The notes under the pieces: generated by a model
The model's input: the letters and a program-made list of their open reading frames with translations, nothing else
Databases searched by the model: none
What the model was told of the DNA's origin: nothing
From: Catellatospora coxensis
Lineage (GTDB): Bacteria > Actinomycetota > Actinomycetes > Mycobacteriales > Micromonosporaceae
Direction: 5' to 3'
Length of the DNA: 64,000 bases
Assembly (NCBI RefSeq): GCF_016862635.1
Contig: NZ_BONI01000029.1
Location: 35,783 to 99,782, forward strand
Part shown: positions 31,197-38,439 of the stretch, one piece after another
Position numbering within the stretch: the stretch's first letter is position 1
How the letters are laid out: each line of letters opens with the position of its first letter
Program-made: the position numbers and the translations under genes

Positions 31197-33245
31197 ATGG
31201 CACAGCACCTCCTGGTGGTCGACTTCGGCACGTACCAGACCACGGCTGCGCTCGTCGCGGGCACGCAGGTCCACCCCGTGCCGTGCCCGGTGACCGGCGC
31301 GCTCAGCAGGCCGTCGGCGGTCTGCCTGGACGGTGACGACCTGCTGGTGGGCAGCGCCGCGGTGCGCCGGCGCGAGGTGCTGCCGCGCGGGTTCGCGGCC
31401 GGGCCGCGCCAGTCGCTGGACAGCGGCGAGCCGGTCCGCCTGGGCGACCGGCAGGCCTCCGCCCAGGAGGTGCTGGCCGTGTTCCTGCGTACGCTGCGGC
31501 ACGACGCCGAACGCCGCTTCGGTGTCACCGTCGACCGGCTGGCGCTGACCGTGCCCGCCGCGTACACGCCGCACGACGCGCGACGCAGCCTGCTCGTCGC
31601 GCTGGCCACCGACGCCGGTTTCCCGGACGTGGAACTGGTCGGCGACGCCACCGCCGCGGTCATGGACCCCTACACCCACGGCGACCAGCCGGACGGCGCG
31701 CTGGTGCTGGTCTGCGACCTGGGCGCGTCGTGGACGGTGTCGCTGGCCCGGATGCACGGCGAGCGCCCCGAGGTGCTGGCGCACGAGACGTCGGGCAGCG
31801 GCCAGGACTTCGACCGGCTGCTCGTCGACGACCTGCGGGCGGCGCTGCACGACTGGCTCGCCCCCGCGCTGCAGTCCGGCGGCGACACCGGCCTGCACGC
31901 CCGGTACGCGGCGGGCGAGTTCGTCCGCTCGGTCAAGCACCGGCTGGCAGACACCGACGAGGTCGTGGACCGGATGACCCCGCACGCCCCGCCGTACCGG
32001 CTGGACCGGGCCGGCCTGGACCGGCTGGCCGAGCCGGCGCTGCGCTGGCTGGTCGCGAGCTGCCGCGCGGTGGTGGCCCGTGCCGGGTTCACCCTCGCCG
32101 ATGTCGGTGGCGTGCTGCTGGTCGGCGGGGCGTCCCGGCTGCCCGCGGCCCGTGCGGTGCTGCACGCCGAGCTGGGCCGGCCGGTGCGCCAGCCGAGCGA
32201 GCCGGAGTACGCGGTGATCCGCGGCGCGGCGCGCTGGGCCGGGCGGGTCGCCGCGCGGCGGGTGCCGGCCAACACCGCGTCGTGGCGGATGGAGCCGCTG
32301 AGCTGGGACCTGCCCGACGGCCGTGCCCGGCTGGTGCGCTGGCTGGTCGGCCCGGGGCAGCAGTACGGTCCGGGCGCGGCCCTGGCCCAGGTGCGCACCG
32401 CCGACGACCGGGTGTACGACCTGACCGCGCAGCGCGAAGGCATCCTCCTGGAGCACCGCACCGCCGCCGGAGACTTCCTGACCTCCGACACCGTCGCGGC
32501 GGTGGCCCGCTCGGCGAAGCTGATCAGCGGCGACCGGGCCGCCAAACGCCATCAGATGCGCGTCGCCGGGGACTGGCTGCTCACCCCCGACCACGAGCTG
32601 CTCGTGGAGTGCGAGCGCTCCGGCGCGTACGTGCGGATGCGCTCCATCGCCACCGGCGCGGTCGTCAACGAGGTGCGCCCCAAGCAGCGCGTCGGCGACG
32701 GCACCGGCAAGGTGTTCGTCGGGCCGGGCGGCCGGCTGGCCCTGGTCGCCTGGAACCCCGACGGGCAGTTCACCGTGTGGGACGTCGCCAGTGGTCACCT
32801 GACCAGCAGTTTCAAGGCGGCGTCGAACAACCGGCCGGTGAAGGTGCTGGTGCACGAGGGCCAGTGGCGGCTCATCGCCGAGGCCGACCGCAAGGTCCAC
32901 GTCGGACGGTACGTGCGCGACGTGGCGACGATGTGGGACCTGGGCACGGGCACGGTCGTCGAGGAGATGGTCGGCGAGGACCTGCACCGTCGCTACGACG
33001 GCTACGCCGAGCACAGCCCGCACGACGGCTTCGCGCCGCAGTGCGACAGCCCCGACGGGCGGCTGCGGGCCGGGGCCGCGGGCAACGCGGTGTGGCTGCA
33101 CGAGTCGGGCACCGACGAGGAGGTGTTCCGCACCGACATCGCCGCCGCGCGCTCGGTGCGCACCGCGTTCAGCGCCGACGGCCACCACCTGCTGGCCCGC
33201 TGGTCCACCGCGGACACCACCTGCGTCGACGTCTGGCAGGTCTGA
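31197..33245 (+). CDS. Hsp70-like ATPase fused to lipoyl-like and beta-propeller segments
   Basis: The product is 682 aa. Residues 1-360 are an actin-like/Hsp70 ATPase domain: LVVDFGTYQTTAAL (phosphate 1), VLVCDLGASWTVSL (phosphate 2) and VGGVLLVGGASRLPAARAVL (adenosine). Residues about 375-445 look like a biotinyl/lipoyl-type hammerhead (VGPGQQYGPGAALAQVR, then REGILLEHRTAAGDFL). The rest resembles WD-type blades (VWDVASGHL, MWDLGTGTVVEEM, DVWQV). There is no DnaK substrate-binding domain, so it is not a classical chaperone; a client- or membrane-associated regulator is possible. The gene ends at a perfect terminator. Confidence 0.8.
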   Translation: MAQHLLVVDFGTYQTTAALVAGTQVHPVPCPVTGALSRPSAVCLDGDDLLVGSAAVRRREVLPRGFAAGPRQSLDSGEPVRLGDRQASAQEVLAVFLRTLRHDAERRFGVTVDRLALTVPAAYTPHDARRSLLVALATDAGFPDVELVGDATAAVMDPYTHGDQPDGALVLVCDLGASWTVSLARMHGERPEVLAHETSGSGQDFDRLLVDDLRAALHDWLAPALQSGGDTGLHARYAAGEFVRSVKHRLADTDEVVDRMTPHAPPYRLDRAGLDRLAEPALRWLVASCRAVVARAGFTLADVGGVLLVGGASRLPAARAVLHAELGRPVRQPSEPEYAVIRGAARWAGRVAARRVPANTASWRMEPLSWDLPDGRARLVRWLVGPGQQYGPGAALAQVRTADDRVYDLTAQREGILLEHRTAAGDFLTSDTVAAVARSAKLISGDRAAKRHQMRVAGDWLLTPDHELLVECERSGAYVRMRSIATGAVVNEVRPKQRVGDGTGKVFVGPGGRLALVAWNPDGQFTVWDVASGHLTSSFKAASNNRPVKVLVHEGQWRLIAEADRKVHVGRYVRDVATMWDLGTGTVVEEMVGEDLHRRYDGYAEHSPHDGFAPQCDSPDGRLRAGAAGNAVWLHESGTDEEVFRTDIAAARSVRTAFSADGHHLLARWSTADTTCVDVWQV

Positions 33246-33279
33246 CCGCCGGCCCCGCCAGGTGTGGCGGGGCCGGCGG
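33246..33279. terminator. Bidirectional terminator
   Basis: CCGCCGGCCCCGCC (33246-33259) pairs perfectly with 33266-33279 around AGGTGT. It starts at the base after the Hsp70-like stop and ends 2 nt before the stop of the converging membrane-protein gene. Confidence 0.9.
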
Positions 33280-33280
33280 G

Positions 33281-33847
33281 TCAGCAGGAGGTGACGGGGC
33301 GGATGGTGGCGACGGTGGTGAGGTGGACCTCCAGGGTCTCGCCGGCCGTCGTGTTCAGCCACATGGCGCCGGCGGGGGCGCCCTCGGCGACCTGGCCGCA
33401 GGCCTTGCCGCCGTTGCCGAGGCTGACCTCGACCGACGGGGCCGCCTCGGTCGGCCACCACGCGGACAGGCCCGCGAACGCCATCAGCGCCACCGCGGCG
33501 ATGGTGGTGCGGATGCCGGAGCGCAGCTGACCGCTCATCTCGGCGGGGTCCGCGGGCGCGGCGGGGTCGCCGACCGGCCAGGCCACCTTGCCGACCATGA
33601 CGATCGACCACAGGGCCGTCACGAACGCGCCCACCGAGCCGCCGGTGGCCAGCCACTGCAGCCAGTCGGGGCCGGGCGCTTGCGCGCCCATCTTCAGCAC
33701 GCCGCAGAAGCCGATGAAACCGAGCACGCCGAGTTGTACGCCGTGCCAGCCGCGCGCCGAGTCGATCAGCTTGGCCAGCGGATCGGCGCTGTCGGCCGTG
33801 GACACGGCGGAGGGGAGGATGCCGTCGGGTTGCATGCCGACAGTCAT
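33281..33847 (-). CDS. Small membrane protein of unknown function
   Basis: The product is 188 aa with about three membrane helices (LGVLGFIGFCGVL, GGSVGAFVTALWSIVMV and IAAVALMAFAGLSAW), then a 60-residue extracytoplasmic tail with two cysteines (KACGQ and the final TSC) that could form a disulfide. No family is recognised. It is separated from the AI-2E transporter gene by 46 nt on the same strand. An alternative start at 33835 is possible. Confidence 0.6.
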   Translation of the reverse strand: MTVGMQPDGILPSAVSTADSADPLAKLIDSARGWHGVQLGVLGFIGFCGVLKMGAQAPGPDWLQWLATGGSVGAFVTALWSIVMVGKVAWPVGDPAAPADPAEMSGQLRSGIRTTIAAVALMAFAGLSAWWPTEAAPSVEVSLGNGGKACGQVAEGAPAGAMWLNTTAGETLEVHLTTVATIRPVTSC

Positions 33848-33893
33848 ACCGCATACCTGGAGGTGGTGGTGTGTCGGCCTTCCGTCGCCGCGC

Positions 33894-35021
33894 TCAGATG
33901 CGGTCCAGGTGCGGCATCGCGATCTTCCGCATGGTCAGCTGCACCCCGGCGACCACCGGGATCGCGATCAATGCGCCGAGCGCGCCCAGCAGCACCGCCC
34001 CGATCAGCGCGGACAGGATCACGGCCAGGTCGGAGACGTCGACCGAGCGCCGCAGCACACGAGGTGCGATCACCCAGTTCTCCAGCTGCTGGTACAGGAT
34101 GAAGAAGATCACGCAGGCGATGCCGGCCTCGGGCGAGTGCGCGAACCCGGCGATGACCACCACGACCGCGCCCAGCGTCGCGCCGATCTGCGGGATCAGG
34201 TCGCACACCGCGACGACCATGGCCAGCGCGAACGCGTACGACACCCCGAGGATGAGCAGGAACACGAACGTGCTCAGCCCGGCGACGAAGGCGATGGCCA
34301 GCGAGCCCAGCAGGTACGCGCCGATCTTCTCGAAGATCTCGTCGCCGAGCTCGCGGGCGGTGTCCCGGCGCGAGGCCGGGAACAGCCGGTAGAAGCCCTC
34401 CTTGAGCCGGGTCCATGCGGCCAGGAAGTAGATGGTGAGGATGAACACGGTGAGCACGTTGAAGATGACGCCGAAGACGGCCTGCACCCCGCCCAGCGCG
34501 CCGCCGAGCGCCTTGGTGATGTTCTCGTTGGTGGCGGCGTCCTTCAGCCGGTCGATCACGTCGAAGCGCTGGTTGAAGTCGGCGACCTGTGGGTTGCGGT
34601 TCAGCTCGTCGAGGTAGCCGGGCAGGTTCGTGATCAGTTCACTGGTCTGCGTGATCAGCGGCGGAGCCAGCGCACCGAGACCGCCGCACGCGACCAGCAC
34701 CACACCGAGCGCGACCACGGTCACCGCGAGGCCGCGCGGCAGGCCGCGCCGCTGCAGCCAGGCGACCGCCGGGTGCAGGCCGATCGCCAGGAACAGGGCC
34801 GCGAACATCAGCAGCAGCACCGACAGCGTCTCGCGTACCGCCCAGGTGAGGATGATGGCGCACATCAGGCCGAGCCCGCCGAGGAAGCCGACGACGAACA
34901 CGTGCCGGTTGCGGCGCGCCGCCTGCGCGTCCGGGGTGTCCGGGTCCACCTCCGGCCGCCGCTGCGCCGGAGCCGGGGCCTGCGTGGCCTCGTCCCGCGC
35001 TGCCGTGTCCTCTGCCGCCAT
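33894..35021 (-). CDS. AI-2E family transporter
   Basis: The product is 375 aa. A polar N-terminus is followed by the typical arrangement of two early membrane helices (VFVVGFLGGLGLMCAIIL, LLMFAALFLAIGLHPAVAWL), a large central soluble part and five or six more helices including LPLCD-equivalent VVAVCDLIPQIGATLGAVVV and the final AIPVVAGVQLTMR. Members export autoinducer-2 or act as Na+/H+ antiporters; the substrate here is unknown. The ATG at 35021 has GGAGG 6 nt upstream. The gene is divergent from the MacA-like gene. Confidence 0.88.
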   Translation of the reverse strand: MAAEDTAARDEATQAPAPAQRRPEVDPDTPDAQAARRNRHVFVVGFLGGLGLMCAIILTWAVRETLSVLLLMFAALFLAIGLHPAVAWLQRRGLPRGLAVTVVALGVVLVACGGLGALAPPLITQTSELITNLPGYLDELNRNPQVADFNQRFDVIDRLKDAATNENITKALGGALGGVQAVFGVIFNVLTVFILTIYFLAAWTRLKEGFYRLFPASRRDTARELGDEIFEKIGAYLLGSLAIAFVAGLSTFVFLLILGVSYAFALAMVVAVCDLIPQIGATLGAVVVVIAGFAHSPEAGIACVIFFILYQQLENWVIAPRVLRRSVDVSDLAVILSALIGAVLLGALGALIAIPVVAGVQLTMRKIAMPHLDRI

Positions 35022-35095
35022 CACGCACCTCCGCGAAGAGACTGCCACACCGGGCCGCGTCGCCGCAGCGCCCGGATGGCCACGGGTGGACCGCC

Positions 35096-36451
35096 ATGGA
35101 TAGGCTCCGGCAGGTGCGCACACCCCTCCGCAGCGCCGCCCGGCCCGCGCTCGCCCTCGGCACGGTGCTCCTGCTGACCTCGCTGACCGCGGCGTCCTGC
35201 GACGACGGCCTCGACGTGACCGTGGCCCAGGTCGGCCGATCGACGGTCAGCGAGGTCGTCGACGCCCCCGCCTCGGTCACCGCGCGTGCCGCCGCGACCG
35301 TGACCGCGCCCGCCGAGGGCATCCTGGCCAGGCTCGCCGTCACCCCGGGCCAGCAGGTCGCCAAGGGCCAGCTGCTGGCCGTGGTCGACTCCCCCGCCAG
35401 CCGAACCCGGCTGCGCCAGGCCAAGCAGGCGCTGGACGCGTCGAAGCGCTCGGGCGGCGGCGGGGTGCGGGTGGACCTGTCCGCCGCGCGCCGCAAGCTG
35501 GACCGCTCCGCCCGCGAGGCGTTCGACCACGCGCGGGACGCGGCCGAGCAGGTCACCGACCCGTCGACCAGGGACGCGCTGCTCGCGCACATCACCGCCG
35601 CGGAGGCCGGCTACCGGCAGGCTTCGGCGGGCGTGGCCGCGGCCGCCGACGCGGTGCAGCGGGGCGTGGCGAGCCTCGGTTCGGCTATGCAGGCGCTGGG
35701 GTCCGCGCAGCGGCTGCAGGCACAGCAGGCGTACGACCTGGCGAAGGCGAGCGTGGACGCGCTGACCCTGCGCGCCCCCATCGCCGGGGTCGTGCAGCTG
35801 GGCGGCACCTCCTCCGCGGCGGCGAGCCCCGATCTGAGCAGCCTGCTCGGCGGCTTGAACGCGGGCGCGCCGGCCGGAGTGGCCGGGCCGGTCGCGGCGC
35901 CCGCCGGGGTCGCCGCCGCACCGGCCGTCGGCGCGCCGGTCAGCGCCGGCACCGCGATCGTCACCGTGGTCGACACGAGCGTGCTCGGCATCGTCGCCGA
36001 CGTCGACGAGACCGACATCCTGCTGGTGCGCACCGGGATCAGCGCCGAGGTGGAGCTCGACGCCGCGCCGGGCGTGCAGTACCCGGCCCGGGTCGGCGCG
36101 GTCGACGTGCTGCCGACCCCGAACAGCCGCGGCGCGGTCGCCTACCGGGTGCACCTGACGCTGGAGACGCCCGCGGACGCGCCGACGCCGCGACCGGGCA
36201 TGAGCGCGGTCGCCCGGCTGAAGGTACGCGAGGCCGCCGGTGTGATCGCGGTGCCCGCAGCGGCCGTGTTCACCGGCGAGGGGCGCGACTGCGTCTGGGT
36301 ACGCGGCGCGGACGGCAGGGCGCAGCGGCGTTTCGTGACCGTCGGCGCGTCCGGGATGGACACCCTGCAGATCACCGACGGGCTGGCCGAGGGCGAGCGC
36401 ATCGTGGTGCGCGGCGTGGACCGGGTCACCGAGGGAACGGACCTGCCGTGA
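35096..36451 (+). CDS. MacA/HlyD-like efflux adaptor
   Basis: The product is 451 aa. A signal sequence (LALGTVLLLTSLTAASC) precedes a Cys that may be lipidated. The first lipoyl half is ARAAATVTAPAEGILARLAV with VTPGQQVAKGQLLAVVDSP, a helical hairpin of about 130 residues follows, then the second lipoyl half (DALTLRAPIAGVVQLGG), a beta-barrel and a membrane-proximal domain (VFTGEGRDCVWVRGADG). Adaptors of this class work with MacB-type ABC transporters, here the next two genes, joined by 4-nt overlaps. The exported substrate is unknown. GTG 35114 is an alternative start. Confidence 0.9.
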   Translation: MDRLRQVRTPLRSAARPALALGTVLLLTSLTAASCDDGLDVTVAQVGRSTVSEVVDAPASVTARAAATVTAPAEGILARLAVTPGQQVAKGQLLAVVDSPASRTRLRQAKQALDASKRSGGGGVRVDLSAARRKLDRSAREAFDHARDAAEQVTDPSTRDALLAHITAAEAGYRQASAGVAAAADAVQRGVASLGSAMQALGSAQRLQAQQAYDLAKASVDALTLRAPIAGVVQLGGTSSAAASPDLSSLLGGLNAGAPAGVAGPVAAPAGVAAAPAVGAPVSAGTAIVTVVDTSVLGIVADVDETDILLVRTGISAEVELDAAPGVQYPARVGAVDVLPTPNSRGAVAYRVHLTLETPADAPTPRPGMSAVARLKVREAAGVIAVPAAAVFTGEGRDCVWVRGADGRAQRRFVTVGASGMDTLQITDGLAEGERIVVRGVDRVTEGTDLP

Positions 36452-37185
36452 CCGGCGACGCCGCGATCGAGGCGATCGACGTGGCGCGCACGTACGCCCT
36501 GGACGGGGTGGGCGTGCCGGCGCTGCGCGGGGTGACGCTGACCGTGGCGCACGGCGAGTACACCGCCGTCGTCGGCCCGTCGGGCTCGGGCAAGTCGACG
36601 CTGATGCACCTGCTCGGCGGCCTCGACCAGCCGACGTCGGGCCGGCTGCGCATCGGCGGGCGCGACGTGGCCGGGCTGACCCCCGCCGAGATGGCGCACC
36701 TGCGCAACGCCACCATCGGCTTCGTCTTCCAGTCGTTCCACCTGCTGTCGCGTACCAGCGCGCTGGACAACGTGGCACTGCCGCTGGTCTACCGCGGCCT
36801 GAGCGCGCGCGAGCGCCGCGAGCGAGCCGCCCGGATGCTGGAGCGGGTCGGCCTGTCGCACCGCATCGGGCACCGGCCCAACCAGTTGTCCGGCGGCGAG
36901 CAGCAGCGCGTGGCGATCGCGCGGGCGCTGGTCACCGAACCGGCGGTGCTGCTGGCCGACGAACCGACGGGCAACCTCGACCAGGCCACCGGCCTGGCGG
37001 TGCTGGAACTGCTGGAGCAGCTCAACACCGCCGAGGGTGTGGCGGTGATGCTGGTGACCCACGACCGGGAGGTCGCGGCACGCGCCCGCCGCCAGATCAC
37101 GATGCGCGACGGCCGCATCGTGTCGGACACCGGATCGGTCTCGACGGGCTCGGCCGGCGACGGCGACGCGGAGGTGCGCGCATGA
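36448..37185 (+). CDS. MacB-type ABC transporter ATP-binding protein
   Basis: The product is 245 aa. Walker A is GPSGSGKST near residue 43, the Q-loop is in FVFQSFHLLSR, the signature is LSGGEQQRVAIARAL and Walker B is VLLADEPTGNLD, all intact. The sequence belongs to the LolD/MacB branch, which powers extraction or mechanotransmission rather than classical alternating access. It overlaps the adaptor stop (GTGA) and the permease start (ATGA). It drives efflux by the tripartite-like complex with its neighbours. Confidence 0.95.
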   Translation: MTGDAAIEAIDVARTYALDGVGVPALRGVTLTVAHGEYTAVVGPSGSGKSTLMHLLGGLDQPTSGRLRIGGRDVAGLTPAEMAHLRNATIGFVFQSFHLLSRTSALDNVALPLVYRGLSARERRERAARMLERVGLSHRIGHRPNQLSGGEQQRVAIARALVTEPAVLLADEPTGNLDQATGLAVLELLEQLNTAEGVAVMLVTHDREVAARARRQITMRDGRIVSDTGSVSTGSAGDGDAEVRA

Positions 37186-38366
37186 GGCTGGCGGAGGCGT
37201 GGCGGGTGGCGCTGGACGCGCTGCGGGCCAACCGGCTGCGCAGCGGGCTGACCATGCTGGGCATGGTGATCGGCGTCGGCGCGGTGGTGATCCTGGTCGC
37301 GCTGGGCACCGGCACCAAGAACGAGGTGCAGGCCCAGGTGGAAGGGCTGGGTTCGAACCTGCTGCTGGTGGTCCCCGGCCAGGTCAGCCTGAACGCCGCC
37401 CCGGCGGTGTCGCGACTGGACCAGTCCGATCTGGATGCCGTGATCCGGATCGCGGGCGACCGGGACCGGGTCGCCGTGTCGCTGACCTCGGGCGAGAACG
37501 TGCGCGCGGGCAAGGAGCAGGTGTTCACCAGCCTGCTCGGCGTGCTGGAGACGACCCCGAAGGTGTTCCTGCGCGACGTGCGCGCCGGGGCGTACCTGAC
37601 CCGCACCGACGTGGAGACCGGGCGCCGGGTCGCGGTGCTCGGCAGCTCCGTGGCCAGGACCCTGTTCGGCGAACGCGACCCGATCGGCCAGCAGGTCACC
37701 ATCGCGGGCGTGCGGTTCCGGGTGATCGGGGTGTTCGCGCCGCTCGGGCAGAGCCTGGGCGTGGACCGCGACAACGAGGTGCACGTGCCGCTGACCACGG
37801 CGCAGCGGCTGCTGGCGACCAAACGCGTGGACGCGTTCGCGGTCAAGGCCCCCGACGCCGAGACCATCGACCGGCTCGGCCGCGACATCGTCGCCGAGCT
37901 GCACCGCCGCCACCCCGACGAGGAGTTCAGCGCCGTCACGCAGGAGCAGATCCTCGGCGTGCTCGGCGACATCCTGGGCGTGCTGACCGCCGTGCTGGCC
38001 GCGATCGCGGGCATCTCGCTGCTGGTCGGCGGCGTCGGCGTGTCCAACATCATGCTGGTCTCGGTGCGCGAGCGCACCCGCGAGATCGGGCTGCGCATGG
38101 CGCTGGGCGCGCGGCCGCGCGACATCGGGCTGCAGTTCCTGCTGGAGGCGGTGCTGCTGACCACCATCGGCGGCCTGCTCGGCATCGCGTTCGGCGTCGG
38201 CGCGTCGCTGGCCACGGCCGCGCTGAGCCCGGTGCCCGCCGCGCTGACCTGGTGGTCGATCGCGCTGGCGTTCGGGGTCAGCTGCGCCGTCGGCATCGTG
38301 TTCGGCGTGGTGCCCGCGCAGCGGGCAGGCCGCCTCGACCCGGTCGTGGCGCTGCGTTCCGAGTGA
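37182..38366 (+). CDS. MacB-type FtsX-domain permease
   Basis: The product is 394 aa. One N-terminal membrane helix (LTMLGMVIGVGAVVILVAL), a large extracellular MacB-PCD domain (about residues 45-260), then three helices of the FtsX domain (VLTAVLAAIAGISLLVGGVG, VLLTTIGGLLGIAFGVG and ALAFGVSCAVGIVFGVV) are visible. The coupling stretch VSNIMLVSVRERTREIGLRM, typical of this family, is present. It pairs with the ATPase and adaptor encoded upstream. The substrate is unknown. Confidence 0.94.
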   Translation: MRLAEAWRVALDALRANRLRSGLTMLGMVIGVGAVVILVALGTGTKNEVQAQVEGLGSNLLLVVPGQVSLNAAPAVSRLDQSDLDAVIRIAGDRDRVAVSLTSGENVRAGKEQVFTSLLGVLETTPKVFLRDVRAGAYLTRTDVETGRRVAVLGSSVARTLFGERDPIGQQVTIAGVRFRVIGVFAPLGQSLGVDRDNEVHVPLTTAQRLLATKRVDAFAVKAPDAETIDRLGRDIVAELHRRHPDEEFSAVTQEQILGVLGDILGVLTAVLAAIAGISLLVGGVGVSNIMLVSVRERTREIGLRMALGARPRDIGLQFLLEAVLLTTIGGLLGIAFGVGASLATAALSPVPAALTWWSIALAFGVSCAVGIVFGVVPAQRAGRLDPVVALRSE

Positions 38367-38439
38367 CGGGAACGTGAGTGAACCCTCGCCGCGGCGGCTC
38401 GTAGGCTGAGTGCCGACGCACATCCACCTCGGAGGCAAC

